NCBI RefSeq assembly: GCF_000205025.1
Contig: NZ_GL883740.1
Coordinates: 1 to 64,000 of the forward strand
From: Parasutterella excrementihominis YIT 11859
GTDB lineage: Bacteria; Pseudomonadota; Gammaproteobacteria; Burkholderiales; Burkholderiaceae_F
DNA: 64,000 nucleotides
Direction of reading: 5' to 3'
This document shows positions 16,558 to 25,578 of the stretch, one piece after another (position 1 is the first letter of the stretch; every line of letters begins with the position of its first letter). The position numbers and the translations under genes were made by a program. Below the pieces are notes generated by a model. It saw only the letters and a list, made by a program, of their open reading frames with translations, was not told where the DNA came from and ran no database searches.

Positions 16558-18477
16558 TCAATTAGCCTTCACAGCCTTTGTACGGTGTGAAATATTCTGA
16601 TCAACGAGTTGATTCCTCAAAATTTTTCTCAACTCAATAATTGCTTCAGGTGTTTCCTGGACGGAATGACCGGAGACAATGACTTTCTCGCTGGCCGCGC
16701 CCTCCAGATGAGAACTCCAATAGGGAACGATTCCGTCGGAAGATTCTTCTAATGGGCCTTCGGCATTTTCTCGACCGATGATGGAGTAGTACGTTACATT
16801 TCGAGAAATCGGAAGTTTGGCTAAAACTCGAATCGTAGGATCTTTTGCTGACAGATTGTCTACGCCGGTCATGTTAATTTCTCTCGGTAAGTCCTGACCG
16901 AATATCATCAGCGTCATTTCGCCGAGCTTGTTCACGATTGAGAGCGGCAGCTTGACAAAAGATGCCAGGTATCTCGCCCAGCTTGCGTCGGCGTACGGTG
17001 TGCCTTGATGAGGAGCCGCTAAAAATATTGCGGTTGTGACGCCTTGGAGAGGTTTGAACCGAAGGATGCTCTTGAATTTCGGATCCATTTGGTTGATTTT
17101 CTCGGAGGCTTGAGGGTACTTTTGCTCAAGTGCATCGATGATCGTGTTGCCTGAGTCGGACACAAGAAGTCTGGTGAGGATTCCTCCCATACTATGACCG
17201 ATAAGCGTGATGTTTTTACTCGCCGGATTTGTGCGTGACGGATCGAAATGCTCAATGGTCTTATTGATAGCTTCTGCAATCTCCTGACGATTAATTAGGA
17301 GCGGAACGTTCGTCGGGTAGTACACCTGCCAAATCTGGTAATTATCTCGAAGCAGCTTGTCTCCCATAATTTCATTCGCGGTATTAACCCAGGCTTCGGG
17401 GCTGCTGGCTAAGCCGTGAATGAGGATGATGGTTCTCAAGTCCTTGTGGTAGGGACGCATCAGATAGACGGTAGGTTTATCGATGATATTTCCGTGTCCG
17501 AAAATCGTGCTGAGTGCGTTAGAGGCGAAGTCGGAGTTGGCGAGCCAAAGACCATAAGCGCCGCTGAAATTGGCCGACAAAGGAACGACGGTTTTACCGA
17601 TTTTGACGCTCTGTACAAAAGACGGGTCATACGTTGAGATCACGACATCGTCGGCGGTAAGAATTTGACTCAGAGATTTCCCCGGAAATGAAATCATTGC
17701 CGTTACCGAAGAGTATGGCATTAGCCGCCAGGGCTGATCTTTTTCCTTTGCGGGGTCGTCTGTGGAGAGCACCATGCGGGCGCCGAGACCGTCAGCTGAG
17801 TATTGATTTTTAAGACCTTTAAAAGAAAGGACGGTATCCGGAATCAGCTCTTTAACCGTTTCAGCGTGTTCCGATAGCTGTTCTGGATTTTTGATATAGA
17901 TGTTCCATTTGCCTTCGCGAATCGGGAAATCCGTTAGCGCTTTGCCTTTAGTCGCTCTGTAAAGCTGCTCGATGACATTTTGTACGGCAAAGTTGTAGTA
18001 GTCCTTCACCTGTGTTTGTCGATCTTCTAAGGCGCGGTCGCTGATTTTTCTGCCGGAGAAAAACAGATAAGCGTAAGAATATTTAGCCGTCTGAATATAA
18101 TCGTTAAGAAGTTCGGCGTTGAGTTTTTGCTCATCCTGAATTTCACCGGCATCCTTTAGGACCTGCGCATCTTTTTGCGCACGCATTGCTTTGAAGAGCC
18201 ACATTTCTGCCAGTGCAGAAATTTTGGACTCGTTGTCGGTTACAGAACTGTCTCCGACTGAATTGATACAGTACTGCACTCTGTTTTCGCAGTCCGAAAG
18301 ACCCAGCGCTGTGAGAACCGTGTTGGTTGGGTCGCTTAACCGCCCCTGAGAGATGACATCGCCGCGGCGCTGAACCAAATATTCCTGACTATTGATGTTA
18401 GAGACCGTCACGGATGCGCAGCCGGACAGCAGAAGAATAGGTACGAGGAGGGCAGAGAGGATTTTCATCTGAGGCAA
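16558..18477 (-). CDS. Large lipoprotein with alpha/beta-hydrolase (lipase-like) domain
   Basis: 639 residues with lipobox LLLSGC near residue 20. The N-terminal ~300 residues are helical and unrecognised. The C-terminal hydrolase has oxyanion HG in LIHGLASSPEAW, nucleophile GHSMGG, and candidate Asp and His in SSDGIVPYW and VSGHSVQETPEA. It is probably membrane-anchored and acts on lipids or esters in the cell envelope. It resembles two-domain lipoprotein hydrolases of Proteobacteria; the substrate is unknown. An ATG three codons downstream (MKILSALL) is an equally good start. Confidence 0.75.
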   Translation of the reverse strand: MPQMKILSALLVPILLLSGCASVTVSNINSQEYLVQRRGDVISQGRLSDPTNTVLTALGLSDCENRVQYCINSVGDSSVTDNESKISALAEMWLFKAMRAQKDAQVLKDAGEIQDEQKLNAELLNDYIQTAKYSYAYLFFSGRKISDRALEDRQTQVKDYYNFAVQNVIEQLYRATKGKALTDFPIREGKWNIYIKNPEQLSEHAETVKELIPDTVLSFKGLKNQYSADGLGARMVLSTDDPAKEKDQPWRLMPYSSVTAMISFPGKSLSQILTADDVVISTYDPSFVQSVKIGKTVVPLSANFSGAYGLWLANSDFASNALSTIFGHGNIIDKPTVYLMRPYHKDLRTIILIHGLASSPEAWVNTANEIMGDKLLRDNYQIWQVYYPTNVPLLINRQEIAEAINKTIEHFDPSRTNPASKNITLIGHSMGGILTRLLVSDSGNTIIDALEQKYPQASEKINQMDPKFKSILRFKPLQGVTTAIFLAAPHQGTPYADASWARYLASFVKLPLSIVNKLGEMTLMIFGQDLPREINMTGVDNLSAKDPTIRVLAKLPISRNVTYYSIIGRENAEGPLEESSDGIVPYWSSHLEGAASEKVIVSGHSVQETPEAIIELRKILRNQLVDQNISHRTKAVKAN

Positions 18478-18634
18478 GCGTTAGCGGGAAAAATAATATT
18501 CAGAGACCGAAGCAAAAGCAGAAAAATAAATTTTGATACAGCGAATATTCAGAAGTCAAAGCTCCATTTCTCTAAACAATGAATTAAAAAAACATCGGTC
18601 GGACAGAAGAAATGAAACCCGGGAAAATTAGGCA

Positions 18635-18670
18635 AAATTAAACGGCGCCCGCTGCAAAACAGGTGCCGTT
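18635..18670 (-). terminator. Terminator of rubrerythrin gene
   Basis: AACGGCGCC (18641-18649) pairs with GGTGCCGTT (18662-18670), with one G-T position. On the minus strand it is followed by TAATTTTGCC. Confidence 0.65.
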
Positions 18671-18722
18671 TCTTCAAGCTGTTCAGGCTTATGAACTCTG
18701 GAAGTTCAAACCTTTTTGCTCA

Positions 18723-19307
18723 TTACTGATAAATGTCCAAGCCGATGTAATGCTGGTACGGATGGTCGCAGGCAGGGCACTTAACAGGAGGTTCTGTCCC
18801 TTCGTAGATGTAACCGCAAACCAGACACCGCCAGTGAATCGGTTTTTCTCTTTTCCAGATGGTTCCCTTCTGGAGCTGGTCAAGATAGGTCTGGAAACGA
18901 TCCAGGTGGTGCTGTTCGATCTGAGCGATTGCTCTGAAGTGAGAGGCGATGACAGGGAAGCCTTCCTTGTCGGCGACTTCGGCGTAAGCCTGATAAGCCT
19001 TAACGCCTTCGTATCTTTCTTCGTCGATGGAGATCTTAAGATTATCTTCGGTGGAGCCAATAGCTACAGAATCAGTCGGGACTTCGGCAACCAGCTTTCC
19101 GCCGGGCAAGAAGTTCAAAAAGATCTTGGCATGACGGAGTTCGTTCGCGGCTGTTTCGTTAAATGCATATCCGATCGGGAAGTAGCTTTCTTTCACAGCT
19201 TTCTGTGCATAGAAAGTGTACCGAGCGTAGGATTGGGATTCATTCAAATAAGAAGTTGCAAGGTTCTTCTCAGTCTGTGTACCTGCAACGCTTTTTGTTT
19301 CAGCCAT
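18723..19307 (-). CDS. Rubrerythrin
   Basis: 194 residues. The N-terminal ferritin-like di-iron domain has the expected Glu/His ligands (NESQSYARY, NELRHAKIF, DEERYEGVKAY, IEQHHLDRF). The C-terminal rubredoxin domain has CLVCGYIY and CPACDHPY as the Fe(SCys)4 site. It is a cytoplasmic peroxidase that reduces hydrogen peroxide using electrons from NADH through the rubredoxin centre; typical of anaerobes and microaerophiles. Monocistronic, with its own terminator. Confidence 0.93.
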   Translation of the reverse strand: MAETKSVAGTQTEKNLATSYLNESQSYARYTFYAQKAVKESYFPIGYAFNETAANELRHAKIFLNFLPGGKLVAEVPTDSVAIGSTEDNLKISIDEERYEGVKAYQAYAEVADKEGFPVIASHFRAIAQIEQHHLDRFQTYLDQLQKGTIWKREKPIHWRCLVCGYIYEGTEPPVKCPACDHPYQHYIGLDIYQ

Positions 19308-19845
19308 TTCTATATCCTCATTTGTGGTGGGTTAGAAGAAACCCTAATGAATAGCGTTACTTTAACTGTTAAAGAAGCATGAACGGCCCGTGGCGTCTCA
19401 AATTAAGTAAATCGATCAAGTAAGGTTAGAACGAGAATTTTGAATCAAATGCTCACAATTTAGTGAAGAGATCAACGAATCGAAGACTGTTGAACAAGGT
19501 TTATTTGAATTAAAAAATTCTTTTAAATTCAAATAAATAAAATTTAAAAATCGAAAATTGTCAAAGAAAGGGGATTTTTAGCGGAAAGAGGGGACAGAAA
19601 ATAAAGAAAATTAGTGGTAAACGCCCATATGAAAAGACAAAAATCTCCGTATAGTGGCGCGTTGAATGTGTGGCTGCTTCATAAGCCCGTGGACTAAGGC
19701 AAGACACGTTATTCCGACTTGTTCGGAACTTGTCCAGAAGGATTTACCACCCTTCAAATATCTCTCTTTTTTTGGCGAACCGCCGTGTTCGCTAAAATTC
19801 GGGGACAGAGCGGGACGTCGAATTTTCTTTAAAAGGAAACATCCG
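19308..19845. other. Intergenic region at the core/ICE transition
   Basis: 538 bases. It contains a 12-bp perfect inverted repeat (19500-19511 with 19526-19537) and a small GCGAAC/GTTCGC hairpin (~19775-19792) upstream of the primase start. The open frame running into the primase from 19666 has no recognisable content and was not taken as coding. No integrase or att repeat was recognised. Confidence 0.4.
19500..19537. repeat. 12-bp inverted repeat
   Basis: TTTATTTGAATT pairs with AATTCAAATAAA, 14 bases apart, in a very AT-rich stretch. It may be a bidirectional terminator, a protein site or part of an element end. Confidence 0.5.
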
Positions 19846-20871
19846 ATGGAACTTACTACCCACAAACTTCGTATCAGCCAAAGCACGGTGAATACCATTC
19901 TTTCTCGTGCCCAAGGCCACTACAAAAGTATTCTTCTGTCCGCCGGTGCGGATGAAACGATCTTCAAAACCAAAAACCTGGAATGCCCATGGTGCGCGGG
20001 AGTTGACCGTTTCTCTTATACCGACAAGTTTGGGAAAGGCGACAGTTTCTGCCGTCACTGCGGTTACCACAGCGGAGTCGATCTTCTGATGAAAATCAAG
20101 AAGTTCGGTTACGTTGACGCTCTGCGTTTTATGGCCCGCTTTCTCAATCTTCCGATTCACGAAGAGAAAACCTACAGAGTCACGAAAACACAAGAGCAGT
20201 CTTCTCCGGTAGAAGAAGTATGGGCTGCCTCTCATGCCTTAGGCGAGAAAGATAGTGCTTATGTCTATCTTCGAAGCCGAGGCTTGAAAAAGTGTTTTCC
20301 GGCGGCGCTCCGTGCCTCGAATCGTCTTCGTTATGCGCAGCTTTCCGAGGACGGACGGTCATGGGATCACTCCTTCTATGAAGGACTTGTGGCCGAGATC
20401 GTTAACTCTGAAGGACACCGAGTCAGTCTTCATCGCACTTATCTGGACAAAGGCCGGAAGGCCCCCGTTAAGGCGGTTAAGAAAGTACTCGGCAAGGAGC
20501 TCTCGGGGTGCGCGGTTCGTCTGGCCGAAACGGACGAATCCGGCGTGCTCGGATTAGCCGAGGGAATTGAGACGGCGCTGTCTGCGTCGGAGCTCTTCGG
20601 AGTTCCGGTGTGGTCGGTGGTTGCCGCATTTAATTTCCGCAACTTTGTGCCGCCGAAGTCGGTCCGCAGAATCATCATTTTCGGTGACTCGGACAAGAAC
20701 TTTATCGGTCAAAGGGAGGCTTATGCGGGCGCCGCTGAAATCAAACAGCGGCATCCCGACATTGAGGTCGAAGTGCGTCTGCCCGAGCAATCGGGTTCAG
20801 ACTGGAACGACGTCCTCATGGCTCAAAACCAAACAAGCTTCGGTGCACAGGCTTGTTTGGCAAAAACATAG
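19846..20871 (+). CDS. ICE/phage-type Toprim DNA primase
   Basis: 341 residues from ATG 19846 (MELTTHKLRI), preceded by AAAAGGAAAC. The N-terminal zinc ribbon has CPWCAG and CRHCGYHSG. Next comes a DUF7146-like stretch with SLHRTYLDKGRKAPV. The Toprim domain follows with LAEGIETALSASEL and IIIFGDSDKN, giving the metal-binding Glu and DxD-like residues. It resembles plasmid, phage and ICE primases that prime lagging-strand synthesis. There is no helicase domain. It probably heads the operon with the MoxR-like gene. Confidence 0.82.
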   Translation: MELTTHKLRISQSTVNTILSRAQGHYKSILLSAGADETIFKTKNLECPWCAGVDRFSYTDKFGKGDSFCRHCGYHSGVDLLMKIKKFGYVDALRFMARFLNLPIHEEKTYRVTKTQEQSSPVEEVWAASHALGEKDSAYVYLRSRGLKKCFPAALRASNRLRYAQLSEDGRSWDHSFYEGLVAEIVNSEGHRVSLHRTYLDKGRKAPVKAVKKVLGKELSGCAVRLAETDESGVLGLAEGIETALSASELFGVPVWSVVAAFNFRNFVPPKSVRRIIIFGDSDKNFIGQREAYAGAAEIKQRHPDIEVEVRLPEQSGSDWNDVLMAQNQTSFGAQACLAKT

Positions 20872-20892
20872 TGTGCATCGTTTTTTACTTAA

Positions 20893-20920
20893 CCCTGCGG
20901 GGCCTTTGTGCCCCGCAGGG
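20893..20920 (+). terminator. 11-bp stem hairpin between primase and MoxR-like gene
   Basis: CCCTGCGGGGC and GCCCCGCAGGG pair perfectly around loop CTTTGT. A T-run (GTTTTTT) appears only 14 bases later, so it may attenuate, stabilise or process the transcript rather than fully end it. Confidence 0.6.
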
Positions 20921-20954
20921 AGTCCGAGGCTCCGTTTTTTATATGGAGCTTTGT

Positions 20955-21977
20955 ATGTCACAGGTATTAAACGAATTCGTTTCGCTGGAATCTTTCGGAT
21001 TTATGCAGGACGGATCACTTTTAGGATACCGATTAAAGGATATCGAACCGGAACTCCGGTGCCTCATTCCTCGCTTGGATCCTTCCTATGTTTTTGAAAA
21101 GGACGCTTTGTCGATCATGAGCGCCTGGTTTGAAATCGGTTCGGGTGAGCCGCTGTTTATCAGCGGCCCGCACGGCTCGGGCAAAACCAGCTTTGTGAAC
21201 CAGTACTGCGCCCGAGTGAACGCGCCGGTGATTTCGATTACCGCACGCGCCCGCTTGGACCGTACGGATCTCATCGGCGGCTATGTCATTGATAAGGACA
21301 AAAGCATGCGCTTTGCCGACGGTCCGCTCACGCGGGCCTGGCGGCACGGCTGTGTGTTTCTTGTTAATGAGATGTCGGCAGCGCCGCCGGATCTTTGGCT
21401 GTCGGTCAATGAACTGCTTGAAGGCTCTCCGCTTTATATCCCGGAGACCGGAGAAGTGATTCATCCGCATCCGAGAACCCGGATTGTCATGACCGACAAT
21501 CTGCGGGGGTTGACGGAAGATTACGGCTCACGCTATGTGGGACGCTTTAGTCAGGATCCGGCAGTGCTCGACCGCTTTTGGAAGATGCGCATGGACTACA
21601 TGGGCGAGGAGGCTGAAGTTTCTTTATTAGAAGCGACAACTCCGGAGCTTGAAGTCCGAGGCATGTCCTTTGAAGAATGGCGGAAAGAATTTTCCGTGCG
21701 TCTGAGGAGGGCGGCGGACCGAGTTCGTCAGGCTTACTGCCGTCAGACGGAGGACGGAGCCGTTGCGGAAGCAACGATTTCGACCCGAGTCTTACTGCGG
21801 TTCAGAGACTTACTTCTTTTGAGCTATCGATCTCCGGCGATGAAGAATGAGCCTCGGGCTGCTTTGAGGCGTGCGATGAAAATCGCGCTGACGGACTGTC
21901 TGGAAGAAGCCGGCGCATTGGCGGTCGAAAAATTGGTCGAATTAGAAATCGGCGATATCGGCAAGCATATTGCCTAA
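20955..21977 (+). CDS. MoxR/CobS-like AAA+ ATPase
   Basis: 340 residues from ATG 20955, chosen because GGAG lies six bases upstream. Walker A is SGPHGSGKTS (~70), Walker B CVFLVNEMSA (~132), sensor-1 region RIVMTDN, and arginine finger region near FSQDPAVLDRFW. It resembles CobS (cobaltochelatase) and MoxR proteins, which remodel partner proteins together with a VWA-domain protein. Such a VWA partner is encoded two genes downstream with a DUF3150-like gene between, a trio seen on plasmids and ICEs. It is unlikely to act in cobalamin synthesis, since no cob genes are nearby. Confidence 0.85.
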   Translation: MSQVLNEFVSLESFGFMQDGSLLGYRLKDIEPELRCLIPRLDPSYVFEKDALSIMSAWFEIGSGEPLFISGPHGSGKTSFVNQYCARVNAPVISITARARLDRTDLIGGYVIDKDKSMRFADGPLTRAWRHGCVFLVNEMSAAPPDLWLSVNELLEGSPLYIPETGEVIHPHPRTRIVMTDNLRGLTEDYGSRYVGRFSQDPAVLDRFWKMRMDYMGEEAEVSLLEATTPELEVRGMSFEEWRKEFSVRLRRAADRVRQAYCRQTEDGAVAEATISTRVLLRFRDLLLLSYRSPAMKNEPRAALRRAMKIALTDCLEEAGALAVEKLVELEIGDIGKHIA

Positions 21978-22048
21978 GCGCAGTTTTCTAACGGACCGAT
22001 CGTTCTTTACTCCAGAGATGATTTCGGTCATCTCAACCCATCGTTATT

Positions 22049-22098
22049 CGAGGGCCTTTAAGCCCTCGGATGACGGGCCTTAAGGGCTCTCTTTTTTA
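22049..22098 (+). promoter_or_regulatory. Attenuator-like pair of hairpins
   Basis: CGAGGGC (22049-22055) pairs with GCCCTCG (22062-22068). The same GCCCT can instead pair with AGGGC (22083-22087), which is followed by TCTCTTTTTT. These are mutually exclusive structures, a terminator and an anti-terminator, just before the ribosome site of the DUF3150-like gene. Function inferred. Confidence 0.45.
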
Positions 22099-22112
22099 TT
22101 TAAGGAGGCCCT

Positions 22113-23066
22113 ATGGCTGATTTGTTTGGTAACCGCGGTTTTTGGCAAGACAGCGGTTGTTTATCAACCGAAAAGAAAGAAGATAAAACGGAAGATTCCG
22201 ATCTGGTGCTGATTTGTTTTCAGATTAGTGTCTGGAGCGGGACGACAACTGAGCAGACCTCAATTGAGGAAGGCGCGGAGTTTATGAAACGCCGAAGGAT
22301 TATTCCGGGCGTGATGCTGAAACCTTTTCTTGACTTCAGAGCGCGAGCCAAGGCTTTGTGTCAGGAGATGGGCGAACCTTATCTCAACGGTTTCGTGATG
22401 CGAAGGCAGGATGCTGCCGTTGCGGAACGAGCATTGAGTGTTTGGAGAAAAGAATTCTGCAGGCGGCGCGATGAAGTTTTTGCGCCGGCCTATGAAGACA
22501 TTCTTGCTCAGAGGCTCGAAGGCATCATTCCTCCGGGTTGTTCGAAAGAAGCCGTTTTTCCTCCGACGAATTTTGTTCTGCGTCGGATCAGCTTTGAGTT
22601 TGATGCGTTTGTTCTGGCTGCGCACGGTACGGGCAAACGAAGCTCAAAGGATGCTTTTCTTGACGGGTTGGCCGAGCGTTTTGCCGATGAGACCGATCTC
22701 ATCTGCGCGGCGCTTGAGACCGCCAACGTCACGGAAGCGATTGTGTGTCGCGTCAGGACGCTTTATGAACGGGTACGTTCATGGAGCTGTTCTCAAACCC
22801 GATTTGCTCTTGCTTCCGCTGCACTGGAAGAAGCGCTTGCCGAAGGCAGCCGGACCCATGTCTGGTGCCGAAACAAGAAGCTTTTTGTTCAGTTTCTGGA
22901 GAAAGCTCGGGAAGCATTTGCGCAGGCAAATGCAGGCCACGAGCAGAACACAACGGAAGAGGCAGAGTCTCTCGTATCCGTTCCTTCAGTTGAGGAAAGG
23001 CGAGAGGTGCTTACCGGAGCGGCAGGCATGATTGCCCGCGGCCGGTCGCTTTTTCCTTTCGGTTAA
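22113..23066 (+). CDS. DUF3150-like protein of the MoxR-VWA cluster
   Basis: 317 residues, start preceded by AAGGAGG. The stretch LVLICFQISVWSGTT followed by a helical region with YLNGFVM matches my recollection of DUF3150 proteins, which sit between AAA+ (CobS-like) and VWA (CobT-like) genes on mobile elements. No catalytic motif, membrane segment or signal was seen. It is mostly helical, with several conserved-looking Trp/Arg. Likely an adaptor in the AAA-VWA complex. It is the middle gene, bracketed by hairpins. Confidence 0.6.
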   Translation: MADLFGNRGFWQDSGCLSTEKKEDKTEDSDLVLICFQISVWSGTTTEQTSIEEGAEFMKRRRIIPGVMLKPFLDFRARAKALCQEMGEPYLNGFVMRRQDAAVAERALSVWRKEFCRRRDEVFAPAYEDILAQRLEGIIPPGCSKEAVFPPTNFVLRRISFEFDAFVLAAHGTGKRSSKDAFLDGLAERFADETDLICAALETANVTEAIVCRVRTLYERVRSWSCSQTRFALASAALEEALAEGSRTHVWCRNKKLFVQFLEKAREAFAQANAGHEQNTTEEAESLVSVPSVEERREVLTGAAGMIARGRSLFPFG

Positions 23067-23082
23067 CCGACTTCCTGTTCAG

Positions 23083-23110
23083 TGTCTCAAGGCGAAAGCC
23101 TTGGGACACG
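23083..23110 (+). promoter_or_regulatory. 12-bp GNRA hairpin before VWA gene
   Basis: GTGTCTCAAGGC and GCCTTGGGACAC close a GAAA tetraloop (one T-G pair). It sits between the DUF3150-like stop and the proposed VWA start. There is no T-run, so an RNA-stability or processing role is likelier than termination. Confidence 0.55.
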
Positions 23111-23139
23111 GTTCCGGAATAATTTTTAGGAATTTCACT

Positions 23140-24777
23140 TTGTCTCAGATAACGATTGCGTTACCCGCGATATTAAAAGCGGTAAACGGCATTTTGACTT
23201 CTCTTTCTGGGGAAAAAGAAATCAAAGTGGTATTTGCCGGCACGCCTTGCACAGACGGCAAGACCGTTTATTTAGGAGAGCCGTTGCTTCAGTCTCAGGA
23301 TGCGCTGGATGCCTACCTGTCTCACGGGACGCATGAGATTCATCACGTTTTGTACAGTGACTTTGATGAAGTGGCTTCGCTCGGAGGACTGCATTCGCTC
23401 GTTAATGCTCTGGAAGACGTTCGCATTGATGCCATCGGATATAAAAAATATCCGGGCGGCTATCTTTGGCGCAATGAACACTTTTCTAAGATGGCTCGGG
23501 CAGGGCAGCTTCCGAAAATCAACGAACATACTTCGCCGGGCGCGCTTCTTTGCCTTACTTGCTATTGGTGCATGACCGCACTGATGCTGGAATACGACTG
23601 CTCAAAGCATTATTCGGAAGAAGCAAAGAATGCTTTTGTACAGAGATTCGGTCAGGAGCTCTTTGAGCGGATTATGCAGAAGGCAGAAGAATCGGTCAGA
23701 AGCCCGAATACCGCTGCGGTTATTCAATGCGCAAGAGAGATTGCACAACTATTCAGTCAGGCGATTTCTCAAAAGGTATTCTCTGAAGAGAACAAGTGCA
23801 GTTCCGATCAACCAGGCGCCGGCTCTTCATCAAAAGGAGCATCGGCTTCTTCTGAAGGAAAGGGCAAAGCCAAAATTCCGAAGAAAGACAAGCAAAAGTC
23901 CGACGAGTTTGATGCCTTGTTCGAGAGCGATGATCTTAAGGACGCCGATATCCACCGTGCCATAGAAGAAGACTATAAAAACTATCGAGGAGCCACAGGC
24001 GAGAATCCGACCGGCAAAGCCGCGGTTTGGCCGACGGTCAGAAGTGAACTCAGTCCTCGGGTTGATCCTGAATTCAAAGCGGAAGCGGAAAAGCTGCTTC
24101 GCGGAGGCTCACAGCAGTTTCATCGGTTCCTGCAGGGATTGAGTTTCCAGCCTACGCGTTATGCGAGAAGCGGCAGAGACCTGGAGCCCAAGAGACTGAG
24201 CCGGTTTTATGTCGGCGACACCAGAGTGTTTCGATGCGAAGAATCTGTGCTGCGTCCGTCAGTTGCGATGTGCGTCCTTTTAGACCGCAGTGGCTCCATG
24301 ACGCGCGAAGACATGAGAACCGGATCTTTGTGTGGTCAGACCATCGCCGGAATGACTGATTCCGTGAGCGGATGCCGAAGCTCGGTTTATGCATTCCCGG
24401 GTGTTGAACGGCAGACGCTGTTAGAAGTCAAGCGTTTTGATGAGCCCGTTGCGTCTTGTTTAGATCGCTTTTGCGCGTTAAGGCCTTTCGGATACACGCC
24501 GGTCAGACAATCGATTAACTCTGCGGCCGCTCAGCTTGTCAGTCGAAGAGAGTCCCGCAAAATTATCTTTTTGATTACGGACGGATTGTGTTCCGATGCC
24601 GAACTTCTGACTGATATTGAGCAAGATTTGAAGCGTGCCGGGATTGAGATTGTCTGCTTGGGCATCGGGGATGATATTCCGAAGATTTTTAGTATTCAGT
24701 CAGACATCAAGCATTCTCGTCAAATGAAAGAGGCGGCTTATAAGCTTCTTGAAGAGACGTTTAGAAGAAGACATTGA
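23140..24777 (+). CDS. CobT-like VWA protein with HExxH metallopeptidase-like domain
   Basis: 545 residues from a TTG at 23140 with TAGGAA upstream; the frame is open back to an ATG at 23032, but that start would run through the hairpin and overlap the previous gene. The N-terminal domain has H65-E-I-H-H69 and downstream NALEDVRID, the HExxH plus Glu-Asp pattern of VWA-linked metallopeptidases. A Ser/Lys-rich acidic linker follows (~225-270). The C-terminal VWA domain carries the MIDAS DRSGSMT (D382) and later FLITDG. It is probably the substrate-binding partner of the MoxR-like ATPase. Confidence 0.8.
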   Translation: MSQITIALPAILKAVNGILTSLSGEKEIKVVFAGTPCTDGKTVYLGEPLLQSQDALDAYLSHGTHEIHHVLYSDFDEVASLGGLHSLVNALEDVRIDAIGYKKYPGGYLWRNEHFSKMARAGQLPKINEHTSPGALLCLTCYWCMTALMLEYDCSKHYSEEAKNAFVQRFGQELFERIMQKAEESVRSPNTAAVIQCAREIAQLFSQAISQKVFSEENKCSSDQPGAGSSSKGASASSEGKGKAKIPKKDKQKSDEFDALFESDDLKDADIHRAIEEDYKNYRGATGENPTGKAAVWPTVRSELSPRVDPEFKAEAEKLLRGGSQQFHRFLQGLSFQPTRYARSGRDLEPKRLSRFYVGDTRVFRCEESVLRPSVAMCVLLDRSGSMTREDMRTGSLCGQTIAGMTDSVSGCRSSVYAFPGVERQTLLEVKRFDEPVASCLDRFCALRPFGYTPVRQSINSAAAQLVSRRESRKIIFLITDGLCSDAELLTDIEQDLKRAGIEIVCLGIGDDIPKIFSIQSDIKHSRQMKEAAYKLLEETFRRRH

Positions 24778-24941
24778 TCTTTAGCCGCATGGTCGTCGTG
24801 AAGATTTTTGCGATACCAAGTTTGAGCGGCTGTGTTAATTCGGCCTCGGAAGGATAATTAAGGAAGGAGATCCGTAGAGTTTTTCTTCTCGGATGATTTC
24901 TTTCTTCTTGAAGGAATCGAAAATTTTCAGGGGATTGTTCG

Positions 24942-25178
24942 TTGTTAGAAATTCAGCTTCCGAAATGCATTGAGGCGCGGCTGTGTCGGTTTGCTAAAGA
25001 AACGGGTCGCTCAGAGACTGCTTTAGTCAAAGAAGCTCTGGATCATTATTTAGATGATCTGGAGGACATCTATTTTTCTGACAAGGTAGTACAACGAATA
25101 CGCGATGGCCGGGAAGACGTCGTTTCCTCTGAAGAAATGGCGCAGATGCTTGGTCTCAAAAGTGAAGGGTCTCGTTAG
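24942..25178 (+). CDS. Ribbon-helix-helix (RelB/StbD-type) antitoxin, orphan
   Basis: 78 residues, TTG start. IQLPKCIEARLCRFAKETGRSETALVKEALDHYLDDLEDIYFSDKV is written here only as a pattern: an RHH strand, two helices and the DLEDIY box common to RelB/StbD antitoxins. The tail VVSSEEMAQMLGL is the toxin-binding part. No RelE/ParE toxin follows; the next gene is another antitoxin relic. Its role may be immunity to a toxin elsewhere. Confidence 0.7.
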   Translation: MLEIQLPKCIEARLCRFAKETGRSETALVKEALDHYLDDLEDIYFSDKVVQRIRDGREDVVSSEEMAQMLGLKSEGSR

Positions 25179-25282
25179 TTGCGAGGATAATTTTTTGTAG
25201 TTTTTCTCAGCACACTTTCTTTCTATCGAGCCCTAGTTTCAGGCGGACGCCTCTTTTTGCAGCAGTTCTTCAAGGAGACAGT

Positions 25283-25542
25283 ATGGCAGTGTTAAAGATC
25301 AGAATTCCGGACGATGAGTTGGCATGCTTAGAGGTCTTGGCAGAACGCAAGGCACGACCAAAACACAGATCGTTCTATCCGCTCTGAGAAGTGTTTTTGA
25401 AGAAAATTTCTTAGAGAAGAAAACGATTCTTCTGCCTGAAGACCAGTATCAAGCTTTGGTTGAATTGGTCGGCAGTCCTTTGACGCCGCAGGAAATTGAG
25501 GGCAGAAAGAAGCTCAAAAAAGTCCCCGACTGGAATTTGTGA
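25283..25542 (+). pseudogene. Frameshifted TacA/DUF1778-type antitoxin
   Basis: Begins at ATG 25283 after AAGGAG and reads MAVLKIRIPDDELACLEVLAERK. After about base 25351 the homologous reading continues one frame back (GTTKTQIVLSALRSVF...), ending PEDQYQALVELV...VPDWNL. One missing base near 25352 explains this; without repair the frame ends after 34 codons. The C-terminal LPEDQYQALVELVGSPL is the DUF1778 pattern of antitoxins normally paired with GNAT acetyltransferase toxins. No such toxin is adjacent. An internal ATG at 25324 could still make a 72-residue product. Confidence 0.65.
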
Positions 25543-25578
25543 GGCGGCTTTGCCAGCCGCCGCATTTGCATTAGGCAA

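Noticed and set aside
20955-24777. Cobaltochelatase CobS/CobT for cobalamin synthesis
   Set aside because: No cobN or other cobalamin genes, and the neighbours are a primase and conjugation genes; the VWA protein also has an extra HExxH domain.
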